From contig JBQTHV010000108.1 of assembly GCA_052389555.1 (NCBI GenBank), forward strand, positions 21,239 through 85,238: a stretch of 64,000 nt of DNA. Direction: 5' to 3'. This document shows positions 43,601 to 51,327 of the stretch, one piece after another. Numbering within the stretch: the stretch's first letter is position 1; every line of letters begins with the position of its first letter. The stretch comes from JABFSM01 sp052389555. Its GTDB lineage: Bacteria > Gemmatimonadota > Gemmatimonadetes > Gemmatimonadales > GWC2-71-9. The position numbers were made by a program, and so were the translations under genes. The notes below the pieces were generated by a model that saw only the letters and a list, made by a program, of their open reading frames with translations, was not told the origin of the DNA and searched no databases.

Positions 43601-44463
43601 CCGTGCACCACACCTATTCCAACGTCCAGATCGGTGACGGCATAGCCTTCACGAACGCCCAGGTCGGTATCGGCTTCGGGTGGACGACTGTACCAGTGCC
43701 ACCGCTCGGCGGCGCGGAATACGGCTGGCTGTCGCTCGGAACCCGTTGGGATGCCGTTCTCTCGACTCCGTTGAACGGCTTCCCAGTCAGCATCGGACCG
43801 AACTCTGGGACGACGCCTGGCTTCATCCGCCGGATCGTGCAGGTCTGCGAAGCCGCCGGCGTACCTCACGGCGGTGCTGCTCCGACCGGATGTACGGGTG
43901 CGGTTGCCGGTGATCCGTTCGACAACACGCTGGCCGCCGCTGCACCGTCGCACGGTGGTCCAATCGCCGATCTGACGACGGTCAATGTGCATTCCGGCGA
44001 CGTGGCAAACACCAACAGCAACGCGTTGGCCGCCGCGATCCTCGGGACGCAGCTCGCCACGCCGGGCGCGGCCGCCCCATTCCAGGGTGCGCCGACGGTC
44101 GGTGGCGCGGGCTTTACCTGCCGCGATGTGTTCCCGCCGGCTTTGCCGGGTACATGCACCATCCGGCGGTGGTCGCTCACGAAGGTTGGCGCGACCTTCC
44201 AGGCTCGGCACATCGGCTCGACCTCGGTTGTGATTCCCTTCTGGGATCGGGTGGATCTGTATGAGCTGATCTTCACGGGAGCCGTGTATCGCTGGACCTT
44301 CCGGGGCACGTTCGCGGCTCCGGTCGGCACCGACGATGGCTTCGTGCGGATCTGGACCTACGGGATTACGGTTCCGGCTCTGACCTCTGGCACCAGCACG
44401 GGCTTCTTCCGCGCGATGGGCGTCAAGGGTGGCAGCGGAATGTTCACGAACCGTAGCCTCTAA
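40621..44463 (+). CDS. Large Ig-like (Big2-type) lipoprotein
   Basis: A 1280-residue secreted protein. The signal peptide ends in a lipobox (VAACG, Cys at 21), followed by a run of eight prolines. Two Big2-like Ig repeats cover about 38-220, with the recurring pattern V..A..VTWS...V..(V)S..GLLT and paired cysteines. The remaining 1000 residues are Ala/Gly/Thr/Pro-rich, low in charge and without a recognised family. It has its own promoter, structured leader and terminator, so it is a single-gene unit. A surface or adhesive role is plausible but not shown. The composition is unlike the neighbouring housekeeping proteins. Confidence 0.85.
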   Translation: MSKLNRSLLWSGLVVAGVAACGDDVTVTPPPPPPPPTCSSVSVAPSGVTLVHPTTQQMTAAVSCDAGIATAVTWSASPASVATINASGLLTTAGTGNVAVQACVTAVPTVCGVATLSVTTGPVPTVTQVLVSPANAVMTRPATGTTTLQLTAAVIGTNNPPQAVTWSLATAVTGVSVSATGLLTISSTTPAGTFNVQACSTLAGFTTVCGSAAVNVQIPAPATVSIQSITWVPQTPGTCIVIPASVPQPVVLTNVNCQIEVTANVNAGDQQLGRLDILIGGEVVASQTFPGTVAAEGEEAAISAPVDITQSVNTRQLQDAGANKIPVIFNGNKQVVANLYVVGAAVPLASNAVPVVMNNLDIFHVTPGIDGASLLRTAVVAPAPVVAGGATWWKGTQTASGNFIAYSATTPTAFVWAAGTVCATTPAGVITGTPTAGIVVAGVFACAAVEGQNFLNGASPTSGAAGSLVYGTATTGPDGTVLATGGAPLPLPAPGANMTALTYTNVGSAYTVPTGPLAAPAPESRYNPTPYAVGLAATAGPPATPNFFAGLPSGFIDNEGPSVDIASSTTLLFAAAPPLPAAAGPRPVSFFAPSAANPSFDQYWISGGVAASATSPAFGPFGLAVCAPGSTKTADATPPGGAFTAGVFAPGCGTSGYIAAADGGVGLDAATRTARRVDLTTSTGTAADACAGPDVTNGGDADIPPTLASSWNAGPGTPPAMSTGYSLGVGGYRLCTFALDLLANASATAYASATLAVRSAIAAYASNISNLFGVDALRPLNRLAGSTTGPEQSPTFASLAITFPTVSATANTTIYGPTFPFPATARWGVEGIDDRAGYNQNAVSITTGGAAAALVGYPSFQSMGRLYPPSSSNIAPATCGFTAAMGTLMSDFWVRTSQIPAAATLDCGTGTPGYFTYGNTAVGDVGAGASTGVGVGSRDRAGNPSEPIMRNYAIDQYFGPVMTGVGFQSALYTDGAVYSYGFSANDDLELIWAAVHHTYSNVQIGDGIAFTNAQVGIGFGWTTVPVPPLGGAEYGWLSLGTRWDAVLSTPLNGFPVSIGPNSGTTPGFIRRIVQVCEAAGVPHGGAAPTGCTGAVAGDPFDNTLAAAAPSHGGPIADLTTVNVHSGDVANTNSNALAAAILGTQLATPGAAAPFQGAPTVGGAGFTCRDVFPPALPGTCTIRRWSLTKVGATFQARHIGSTSVVIPFWDRVDLYELIFTGAVYRWTFRGTFAAPVGTDDGFVRIWTYGITVPALTSGTSTGFFRAMGVKGGSGMFTNRSL

Positions 44464-44482
44464 GTCAGACTAACCTCTAACC

Positions 44483-44512
44483 AAAAGGCCCCGCCTTCGG
44501 GCGGGGCCTTTT
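44483..44512 (+). terminator. Intrinsic terminator of the Ig-like lipoprotein gene
   Basis: A perfect hairpin: AAAAGGCCCCGCC, loop TTCG, GGCGGGGCCTTTT. The A-run and T-run make it usable in both directions, so it may also serve the convergent pgi transcript. Confidence 0.95.
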
Positions 44513-44537
44513 GCTTTGCGGGTTATGAGATTTCACG

Positions 44538-45926
44538 TTACCCGGCAATATCCGGGGGGCTCCCGGTACCCGGTGCCGGTTCCTTGGCGAATCCCGCGCG
44601 GCCCATGGCGGCAAAGGTGAGGCGCTTGGCGAGCTCCACGCCGGGCTGATCGAAGGGGTTCACCGCGTACCACACGCCCGCAAGCCCGGTCGCTACCTGG
44701 AAGAACATGAGCAGCTCTCCCATCGTCTCCGCGGTCAGGCTCGGAACCGACAGTGTCAGGTTCATCCGGCCCATCCGCGCCAGGGCCGCCGAACTCGCCT
44801 CCAGCTCGGCCAGCAGCAGCTCGCCGAGGGTATGGCCGGGCAGGTAGGTCATTTCGTCCGGCAAGCCCTCCCGGGCGGGAATCGCGACATCCTCCCCCGG
44901 ATGGTCGACCCGGACGAAGGTGATCAGCTTGTCGAAGGGTCCCTCCATGTACAGCTGCATTTGGGAGTGCTGATCGGTTACGCCACTTGCGCCTGCCGGC
45001 GTGGGCCCGGTGTGAACGACCGCTCCTCGCCGATCCACTCGCTTGCCGAGGCTCTCGGCCCACAATTGGCAAAACCACGCCGCGAACTCCCTGAGCCGGT
45101 CCGAATACGGCATGAGCACGTGGGTCCGTGCGCCGAGCCAGATATCGGCCGCCCAATGGAGCGCCGCGTACAGCGCTGCCGGGTTATCCAGCAGATCCTC
45201 CTGCTCCGCCCGCTCGAGCGCCCGCGCGGCACCGGTCACCACCCCACCGACGTCGATCCCGACCAGCGCGGCAGGGAACAGCCCCACGGGGGTTAACACG
45301 CTGTAGCGTCCTCCTACCGCCGGCGGGATCTCGAGCGCGGCAATGCCTTCCCGCTCGGCGAGCTGCCGGAGCGCTCCGGTCGCCGGATCGGTGGTGAACA
45401 CGAGGTGCCGGTTGGCCGCGTCGGTCCCCAACGCCTCCTCGAGCCACCGCCGCACTGCCAGGAACTGCGCCAGCGTTTCCGCCGTGCCTCCCGACTTACT
45501 GATCACGTTCACCAGGACCCGGCGCGGATCGATCCGGCGGAGCGCTCCGGCTATCGAGGTCGGATCCACGTTTTCGAGCACGGTGATCCGGGGAAAGAAC
45601 TCCCGTGCGTCGTCGGAGAGCTCGTTCCAGGCCGCCGGCCTGAGTGCGTTGACCAGGGCCTTGATGCCGAGGGCGGACCCGCCGATTCCCAGGACCAGCA
45701 CGTGGTCGTAGGCCTGGCCTACGCCCTCGGCAAAGCGGCGAATGGCGGCGACCGTCTGGTCCTGGTTGCCCAGCCCGTAGAAGCCGTATTCACCCTCGCG
45801 GCGGCGCGCGCGCACCTCTCCCAGCACCTCCCCAAACCGGTCCGCCAGCTCGCGGAGCCGCGACCGCGGCAGTCCGTGGACGCCGTCGAGGCGGTCGCTC
45901 AGGATCCGGCTGTAGTCGAGTTTCAC
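44538..45926 (-). CDS. pgi: Glucose-6-phosphate isomerase
   Basis: A 462-residue isomerase interconverting glucose-6-P and fructose-6-P. Motifs: VLGIGGSALGIKALVNAL, NVISKSGGTAETLAQF, GGRYSVLTPVGLFPAAL and, later, TGPTPAGASGVTDQHSQMQL, with the catalytic Glu and His. The size matches the short (about 450-residue) bacterial type rather than the 550-residue E. coli type. Its ATG overlaps the stop of the MBL hydrolase gene, so pyk, the hydrolase and pgi form one minus-strand operon. Confidence 0.95.
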   Translation of the reverse strand: MKLDYSRILSDRLDGVHGLPRSRLRELADRFGEVLGEVRARRREGEYGFYGLGNQDQTVAAIRRFAEGVGQAYDHVLVLGIGGSALGIKALVNALRPAAWNELSDDAREFFPRITVLENVDPTSIAGALRRIDPRRVLVNVISKSGGTAETLAQFLAVRRWLEEALGTDAANRHLVFTTDPATGALRQLAEREGIAALEIPPAVGGRYSVLTPVGLFPAALVGIDVGGVVTGAARALERAEQEDLLDNPAALYAALHWAADIWLGARTHVLMPYSDRLREFAAWFCQLWAESLGKRVDRRGAVVHTGPTPAGASGVTDQHSQMQLYMEGPFDKLITFVRVDHPGEDVAIPAREGLPDEMTYLPGHTLGELLLAELEASSAALARMGRMNLTLSVPSLTAETMGELLMFFQVATGLAGVWYAVNPFDQPGVELAKRLTFAAMGRAGFAKEPAPGTGSPPDIAG

Positions 45927-46789
45927 GCGTCCCCGATTTCCACGACCTGCCCATCATAACCCGGCTCAATACCGGGCGGAAGCCGAGCGGCGAGCTCCGC
46001 GTGGCCGTTTTCGTGGGTCAAGTGCGTGAGAATGGCACGGCGGGCTCCGATGGTCCGGGCGGCTTCGATCGCTTCGGGAATGCTCAGGTGGGTGGGATGG
46101 GGCCTCCACCGGAGCGCATTGAGCACCAGGACCTCAACCCCGCGAAGCAGCTCCCGCTCCCGCGGGCCGACCGCTTTCGCATCGGTCACGTAGCCCAGCG
46201 GTCCGATCCGGAACCCTAACACGGTCCCATAGCCGTGTGCGAAGGGGAGCGCCAGCAACCTGGTCCCGGCGACCTCGGCCGCAACACCGGGCTCGAGTGG
46301 GTGCAGGGTGAGCCGGGGCTTCGATGTGCCGGCGTGCTCAGTGACCGAGGGATCGAAGATGTAACGGTAGCTCTGGCGCAGAAACTCGAGCACGGACTCG
46401 GCGGCATAGAGCGGAATGGGACATCCCTGGAGCACCGAGAACACCCGCAGGTCGTCGATCCCCTGGACGTGATCGGCGTGCTCGTGGGTGTAGAGCACGG
46501 CGTCGATGCGGGTTACGCCTGCAGCCAACAGCTGAAGGCGGAGCTCGGGAGGTGTGTCTATCAGAATGGTTGCTCGGCTCTCGGCGCTCGGCACTCGGCG
46601 GCTGAGCGGCTCGTCTCCAGGATCCTCAGCGACCTGACCGCCTGACCGCCTGACCGCCTGACCGACCTCAACGAGTGCTGCGGCTCGGGTCCGTCGATCT
46701 CTCGGGTCCGCCGAGCAACAGACCGCACACCGGCACCCGATCTGAGGCACGCCGAAGGACGTCCCCGTGCCGAGGAGGGTGAGCCGCAC
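45923..46789 (-). CDS. MBL-fold metallo-hydrolase (PhnP-like) with repeat-derived insert
   Basis: A 288-residue hydrolase. MRLTLLGTGTSFGVPQIGCRCAVC resembles PhnP, and THEHADHVQGIDDLR is the metal site. ALRWRPHPTHLSIPEAIE and LTHLTHENGH supply further ligands. Where PhnP proteins have a short strand pair (..ALVE..ILIDT..), about 25 extra residues (44-68) are encoded by tandem GGCGGTCA and GCCGAGTGCC repeats. The family includes cyclic phosphodiesterases; the substrate here is unknown. It starts 2 bases after the pyk stop and overlaps pgi. Confidence 0.87.
   Translation of the reverse strand: MRLTLLGTGTSFGVPQIGCRCAVCCSADPRDRRTRAAALVEVGQAVRRSGGQVAEDPGDEPLSRRVPSAESRATILIDTPPELRLQLLAAGVTRIDAVLYTHEHADHVQGIDDLRVFSVLQGCPIPLYAAESVLEFLRQSYRYIFDPSVTEHAGTSKPRLTLHPLEPGVAAEVAGTRLLALPFAHGYGTVLGFRIGPLGYVTDAKAVGPRERELLRGVEVLVLNALRWRPHPTHLSIPEAIEAARTIGARRAILTHLTHENGHAELAARLPPGIEPGYDGQVVEIGDA
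46577..46672. repeat. In-frame tandem repeats in the MBL hydrolase gene
   Basis: GGCGCTCGGCACTCGG units followed by four CTGACCGC units. They encode residues 44-68 of the hydrolase, between two core strands. Confidence 0.85.
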
Positions 46790-46791
46790 GG

Positions 46792-48267
46792 CTAGACCGT
46801 TTCGATCTTGAGGAGGTTGGTGGTGCCGGCCACATCGAACGGCACGCCGGCTGTCACCACGACGCGATCCCCCTTTCCGGCCAGGCCAAGGTGCAGGATG
46901 GTCTCGCGGGTTACCGGCAGCATGGCATCATAGGTTGGGTAGTGGTCGGTGAGTGCGGGGATCACGCCCCAGACCATGGCGAGCTGGCGAAAGGTTACCG
47001 GCTCGGGCGTGACCGCCAGGATCGGCACCGGCGGACGATACGAAGCGACCGTCCGGGCGGTGAACCCACTCGAGGTCAGGCATACGATCAGAGGAACCCG
47101 GAGCAGCTCCGCGGCCGCGCAGACCGCCACCGAAATGGCATCCTCGGTGCGGGTAGTCACGTGCGGCTGGCGCAGGTGAACGGCAGCCTGGTCCCAGAAC
47201 GGCACCAGATCCCGTTCCCACTCGCCATCCCGCCGGTGCCGCTCGATTTCCCTAGCAATCCGGTCCATTGCATGGACCGCTTCCAGCGGATAGCTCCCGA
47301 CCGCGGTCTCCGCGGAAAGCATGACTGCGTCAGTCCCGTCCAGAATGGCGTTGGCGACATCGGACGCTTCGGCCCGGGTGGGACGCGGCTCCCGGATCAT
47401 GCTCTGCAGCATCTGGGTGGCCGTGATGACCGGCTTGCCGTGGCGCGAGGCGGTGTGAATGATGCGCTTCTGTTCCAGAGGCACCTTCTCGAATGGCAGC
47501 TCCACCCCGAGATCGCCGCGGGCGACCATGATCGCGTCGGCGGCTTCCACGATCCCGTCGAGATACCTGAGCGCCGTGTCCTTCTCGATCTTGGCTACGA
47601 TCCGCACCTGCGAAGGGACGATCCGCCGGACTGCCTCGATGTCCTCCGGCCGTCGCACGAAACTCGCCCCGATGTACTCAACCCCCAGGGCCGAGGCGTG
47701 CAGGGCGTCCTCCCGGTCCTTCTCGGTGAGGGGCGGAGCGCTCACCTCGATGCCGGGGAGATTGATCCCCTTGCTCGAGTTGAGGACGCCTCCGTAAACA
47801 ACGGTTCCCCGGACCCGATCCCCCTCGATACCCGCCACCTCGACCGCGATCAGGCCATCATCGAGCAGGATCCGGTTGCCCGGCACGACGTCGCCGGCGA
47901 GATCGGCGTACATGGTCGGGATCTCGGGAGGCACGGCGGTCGCTTCGGGGGCGAAGACGATAGTCTCGCCGCTGGTGAGGGTGCGAGGAGCGGGAAGCCT
48001 CCCGAGCCGCATGCGAGGACCCTGCAAATCGACCAGAATGGCGAACGCACGGGATTCCTCGCTCTGAATCTGCTGAAGCCGGCGAATCCACCCCTCCCGT
48101 ATCTGGGGAGTGGCGTGACTTGCGTTGATGCGGACCACGTTCACCCCGGCATCGAGCAGGGCGCGCATCTGCTGGTGCTGCTCCCATGCAGGTCCCAACG
48201 TGGCCACTATCTTGGTTCGCCGAATTGGTGAAGCAGCCGGAGCCTGAGGTGACGGATCGCTTGCCAA
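46792..48267 (-). CDS. pyk: Pyruvate kinase
   Basis: A 491-residue enzyme making pyruvate and ATP from phosphoenolpyruvate and ADP. Motifs: RRTKIVATLGPA at the start, VRINASHA, DLQGPRMRLG, the active-site MVARGDLGVELPFEKVPLEQK and ATQMLQSM, then GTDAVMLSAETAVGSYP. The C-terminal allosteric domain is present (VVVTAGVPF). The start appears to be TTG at 48267, about 16 residues before the conserved region, and is uncertain. A promoter is seen at 48315-48343. First gene of the pyk-hydrolase-pgi operon. Confidence 0.95.
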   Translation of the reverse strand: MASDPSPQAPAASPIRRTKIVATLGPAWEQHQQMRALLDAGVNVVRINASHATPQIREGWIRRLQQIQSEESRAFAILVDLQGPRMRLGRLPAPRTLTSGETIVFAPEATAVPPEIPTMYADLAGDVVPGNRILLDDGLIAVEVAGIEGDRVRGTVVYGGVLNSSKGINLPGIEVSAPPLTEKDREDALHASALGVEYIGASFVRRPEDIEAVRRIVPSQVRIVAKIEKDTALRYLDGIVEAADAIMVARGDLGVELPFEKVPLEQKRIIHTASRHGKPVITATQMLQSMIREPRPTRAEASDVANAILDGTDAVMLSAETAVGSYPLEAVHAMDRIAREIERHRRDGEWERDLVPFWDQAAVHLRQPHVTTRTEDAISVAVCAAAELLRVPLIVCLTSSGFTARTVASYRPPVPILAVTPEPVTFRQLAMVWGVIPALTDHYPTYDAMLPVTRETILHLGLAGKGDRVVVTAGVPFDVAGTTNLLKIETV

Positions 48268-48314
48268 GGGCTATGCCTGGTTAGGGACCGGAACGAAACT
48301 AAGGGGGAGGAAGC

Positions 48315-48343
48315 TGAATAGCCCACTCCACATTCCCTGTGAA
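48315..48343 (-). promoter_or_regulatory. Promoter of the pyk operon
   Basis: On the minus strand: TTCACA (48343-48338), a 17-nt spacer, TATTCA (48320-48315). The predicted start point near 48308 leaves about 40 nt before the pyk start. Confidence 0.5.
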
Positions 48344-48353
48344 ATACGCGAGT

Positions 48354-48369
48354 TTTCCACACGTGGAAA
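48354..48369. promoter_or_regulatory. Palindromic operator candidate
   Basis: A perfect inverted repeat, TTTCCAC-AC-GTGGAAA, ten bases upstream of the pyk -35 box in the divergent pyk/fba control region. With the preceding T it also contains TTTTCCACA, a DnaA-box-like sequence. Confidence 0.5.
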
Positions 48370-48463
48370 TCTGGGAATGGCCTGGACGACTCCTTGAACT
48401 CATAAGCACTCTTCAGGATCGGTGATGAGCCGGTTTTCAACATAAGATCAGCAGTCTAACTTG

Positions 48464-48504
48464 TTGATCCACATGAGATAAACATCACGCCGTGTTGTGG
48501 AAAA
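48464..48504. promoter_or_regulatory. Further DnaA-box-like or half-operator sites
   Basis: TTGATCCACA at 48464-48473 (one mismatch to TTATCCACA) and TGTGGAAAA at 48496-48504, the complement of TTTTCCACA. They lie 23-60 bases upstream of the fba -35 box. They are either DnaA sites or extra half-sites of the palindrome at 48354. Confidence 0.4.
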
Positions 48505-48526
48505 CCTCGTTGCATGCCGGAAACGT

Positions 48527-48555
48527 TTGACCGGCTAATCCAGCGGGTCTAGATT
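48527..48555 (+). promoter_or_regulatory. Promoter of fba
   Basis: TTGACC (48527-48532), a 17-nt spacer, TAGATT (48550-48555). The predicted start near 48562 leaves about 22 nt before the ATG at 48584. With the pyk promoter it fills the 316-base gap between the two genes; no ORF is seen there. Confidence 0.62.
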
Positions 48556-48583
48556 GGGCGCTCCACCCCGCCTGGCGCACTGA

Positions 48584-49951
48584 ATGGTCGCGAATCCCCA
48601 GCCTCGGAATTCGGTAGGAGTCCTTGACGGCGAGCTGATCGATCGGCTCGGGTGGCAGGCTGTCTTTGGTGACGGCGGCGATCGGCAGCAGGCCCAGCGA
48701 CGGCTCTGGGAGCTCGCCCAGGAGGCCGGGATAGGGCCAGCCTCGATTCACGACCTTTACCTGGCGCGGGGCAGAGCGGAGTGCGGTGGGTTTACCGTAC
48801 CCGCGATCAATGTGCGGATGATGGCCTACGATACGGCTCGAGCGGTGTTTCGGGCCGCAAGGGCCCGCGCCGCCGCCGCGATCATTCTGGAAATCGCTCG
48901 TTCCGAGATCGCTTATACCGAGCAGCGGCCCGCCGAGTACGTGGCGGTGGTGCTCGCGGCGGGGCTCCGCGAAGGCTACGCCCATCCCCTCTTCATCCAG
49001 GGCGACCATTGCCAGGTCAACGCAAAGAAGTATGCCGCGGATCCCGACGGTGAACTCGGCGACGTCAAGAAGTTGGTCGCCGAGGAAATCGGTGCGGGAT
49101 TCTTCAACATCGACGTCGACACCTCGACGCTGGTGGACTTGAGCCGGCCGACGCTCGACTTGCAACAGCGGGTCAATTACGAGCGCGCCGCGGAGCTCAC
49201 CGCGTTCATCCGCGGGATCGAACCGCCCGGCGTTACGGTTTCGGTTGGGGGTGAAATCGGCGAGGTTGGGGCGAAGAACAGCACCGTGGAGGAGCTCCAT
49301 GCGTTCATGGAAGGATACCGGCGAACCCTAACCCGCTTGGGGCCGCGCTTCGCCGGGCTCAGCAAAATCTCGGTCCAGACCGGCACCTCACACGGCGGGG
49401 TGGTGCTGCCCGACGGCTCCATCGCCGAGGTGAAGCTGGATCTGGCCGCACTGGAGGCGCTCTCGGGCGCGGCCCGGGAGTCGTATGGTCTGGGTGGTGC
49501 GGTCCAGCACGGGGCCAGTACCCTCCCCCCGGACGCGTTCGGAAACTTCCCGCGGGTCGAGACGCTCGAGATCCACCTCGCAACCAACTTCCAGAACATC
49601 ATCTTCGATCACCCCAAGTTGCCAGCCACGCTGCGAGCCCGAATGCTCGAATGGCTCGACCAGAATGCCGCCGGCGAGCGAAAAGCAGGCGATACGCCGG
49701 AGCAGTTCTATTACCGGGCGCGCAAAAAGGCCATCGGTCCCTTCAAGCGCGAATGCTGGTCGCTACCGGAGGAGGTCCGGGCGGCCATCTCCCAGGATCT
49801 CGAACGGACCTTCGGCTTTCTGCTCGATCAGCTTCGGGTGGCGAATACCGCTTCGCTGGTCGAGCGGTTTGTGCGGCCGCGGAAACTGAGCTGGGAGGAA
49901 CTGCACCGGTCGGAGGGCCGGGCGGCGGATGATGCGGAGGCGGGGGAGTGA
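48584..49951 (+). CDS. Class II fructose-bisphosphate aldolase family protein
   Basis: A 455-residue aldolase-family protein, longer than the usual 280-360. Metal and substrate motifs are in place: FTVPAINVRM, QGDHCQVN (zinc His), GFFNIDVDTSTL, SVGGEIGEVG (zinc Glu/His position occupied by Glu/Gly), KISVQTGTSHGG (zinc His) and NFQNIIFDHPKLP. It cleaves or condenses fructose-1,6-bisphosphate or a related ketose bisphosphate. The extended N-terminus (about 70 residues) and C-terminus (about 100 residues) suggest a divergent subgroup, so tagatose-bisphosphate specificity is possible. It is transcribed away from pyk. Confidence 0.85.
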   Translation: MVANPQPRNSVGVLDGELIDRLGWQAVFGDGGDRQQAQRRLWELAQEAGIGPASIHDLYLARGRAECGGFTVPAINVRMMAYDTARAVFRAARARAAAAIILEIARSEIAYTEQRPAEYVAVVLAAGLREGYAHPLFIQGDHCQVNAKKYAADPDGELGDVKKLVAEEIGAGFFNIDVDTSTLVDLSRPTLDLQQRVNYERAAELTAFIRGIEPPGVTVSVGGEIGEVGAKNSTVEELHAFMEGYRRTLTRLGPRFAGLSKISVQTGTSHGGVVLPDGSIAEVKLDLAALEALSGAARESYGLGGAVQHGASTLPPDAFGNFPRVETLEIHLATNFQNIIFDHPKLPATLRARMLEWLDQNAAGERKAGDTPEQFYYRARKKAIGPFKRECWSLPEEVRAAISQDLERTFGFLLDQLRVANTASLVERFVRPRKLSWEELHRSEGRAADDAEAGE

Positions 49952-49965
49952 CAAGGAGATCTACC

Positions 49966-50361
49966 ATGCAACGCAAAGACGAGAACGTGGTCCTGGTGGA
50001 GCGCGAGGGCGGCTCTTCGGTCTTATGGTTTCTCGTGGGCGGGGTTGTCGGCGCGGGGCTCGCCCTGCTCTTCGCGCCCTATTCGGGTGACCGGACTCGC
50101 CGTATCCTTGGACGCCGGCTGACCAAACTGAAGGACGCAGCGGACCAGGCGCTTGCGGACCTCAAGGACGCCGTCGCTCCGGTGGAGCGACCGCGCGGCC
50201 CAATTGCAGCCGATCGGGAGGAAAGCGGTGGCGAGTCGGGCCCGGCAGAAACCCGCTCCGGAGTTTCGGCCGCCCGGCGGGAGCTCGAGCAGCGGTTGGC
50301 GGAGGCGCGGGCGCGCCGCCACAAGGCACTGGCTAGCGAGGAAGAGGAGCCGATCGCCTGA
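49966..50361 (+). CDS. YtxH-domain small membrane protein
   Basis: A 131-residue protein with one N-terminal membrane segment (SSVLWFLVGGVVGAGLALLFAP) followed at once by YSGDRTRRILGRRL, the YtxH signature. A charged, helical cytoplasmic tail follows. The start at 49966 has a perfect AAGGAG seven bases upstream. YtxH proteins are stress-associated in some bacteria but have no defined function. It lies 14 bases after the aldolase and overlaps the yihY start. Confidence 0.85.
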   Translation: MQRKDENVVLVEREGGSSVLWFLVGGVVGAGLALLFAPYSGDRTRRILGRRLTKLKDAADQALADLKDAVAPVERPRGPIAADREESGGESGPAETRSGVSAARRELEQRLAEARARRHKALASEEEEPIA

Positions 50362-51317
50362 GCGACTCCCGGCACCGCGCCTGGTATCGGTCGGTCCGCG
50401 GCTTCCTGTGGCGGACCCTCCAGGCCGCCGACGACAACAATATCCCGTTTCTGGCCAGCGCCCTCACCTTCGACGGTTTGCTGGCCGCGATCCCCCTGGG
50501 ACTCCTGCTCTTTGCCGGGTTAGGCCTCCTGCTCCAGTGGCTGGCCGGCGCCGGCCCTATCGAACCGGCGCAGCTCATCGAGCGGTTCCTCCCGCCCCAC
50601 CCGACCGCAGCGGGACGCGACCCCTTCGAGACTGTCGAGGCGATCCTCGGCCGGCTTACCGAGCTCGGCCGCTCCCTCTCGCTCCTGGCGATCCCGGCCT
50701 TCCTGTGGTTCAGCACTCGGCTGTTTGCCGGCATCCGCACCGCGCTCAACAGCATCTACGACGTCGGGCTCCGGCCGCCCAAGGGGCATTACCTGGTGCG
50801 CTTCCTGCTCGCCAAACTGCGCGATCTCGGGATGGTACTGCTCACCCTGGTGTTGTTTCTCGCCTACACGACGCTGACTTCCGGCTTCGCCTTGCTTCGG
50901 GCCTATCTCGACGCCATGGAGGCCAGCGTGGTCACTCGCTCGCTCGAAGGTTGGCTGGCCGAGTTGATCGGCTTGGTGTTCCTGGTTGCGCTGTTCTTCT
51001 TTCTGTACCGGCACGCGTCGCTCCGGCGGGTCCGGTGGCAGGCGGCCCTGGTGGCCGCGGGTTTCATGGCGGTGGCCTTCGAGATCGCCCGGCGACTGTA
51101 CTCGCTCTACTTACGCGGTGCGACCAGCTATGGCGCCGCTGCGGTCGATGCCTCCATCGGCGCCATCGTGCTCTTCGTAGTGTGGCTGTACTTCGCGGCC
51201 CTGGTATTTCTTCTGGGTGGCGTCATCGCCGAAACCTGGGAGCTCCGGGAATTGCAGCGCGTGCAGCGGGGCGGAATGGCCAGGAGCACGGAGACGGCGA
51301 ACGTTCCGGTGGAATAG
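50358..51317 (+). CDS. YihY/BrkB family membrane protein, apparent CTG start
   Basis: A 319-residue protein with about six membrane segments. The family's N-terminal block (WRTLQAADDNNIPFLASALTFDGLLAAIPLG) lies upstream of the first canonical start codon, a TTG at 50478. No ATG, GTG or TTG occurs in frame before that block, and the frame opens at a CTG overlapping the previous TGA (CTGA). An AGAGGAG lies eight bases before this CTG. I therefore place the start at 50358. YihY proteins, once thought to be RNase BN, are envelope proteins of unknown function. Later motifs: RTALNSIYDV, SYGAAAVDASIGAIVLFVVWLYFAA. Confidence 0.82.
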   Translation: MSDSRHRAWYRSVRGFLWRTLQAADDNNIPFLASALTFDGLLAAIPLGLLLFAGLGLLLQWLAGAGPIEPAQLIERFLPPHPTAAGRDPFETVEAILGRLTELGRSLSLLAIPAFLWFSTRLFAGIRTALNSIYDVGLRPPKGHYLVRFLLAKLRDLGMVLLTLVLFLAYTTLTSGFALLRAYLDAMEASVVTRSLEGWLAELIGLVFLVALFFFLYRHASLRRVRWQAALVAAGFMAVAFEIARRLYSLYLRGATSYGAAAVDASIGAIVLFVVWLYFAALVFLLGGVIAETWELRELQRVQRGGMARSTETANVPVE

Positions 51318-51327
51318 GGCGTTCGCC

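Noticed and set aside
44483..44512. Member of the degenerate repeat-hairpin family
   Set aside because: It is a single short perfect hairpin with TTCG loop and T-run and contains no tandem units, so it is an ordinary terminator.
48353..48504. Replication origin suggested by DnaA-box-like sites
   Set aside because: Only three imperfect sites, no AT-rich unwinding stretch, and no dnaA, dnaN or gidA nearby. The region is fully explained as a divergent promoter pair, so it is reported as a control region only.
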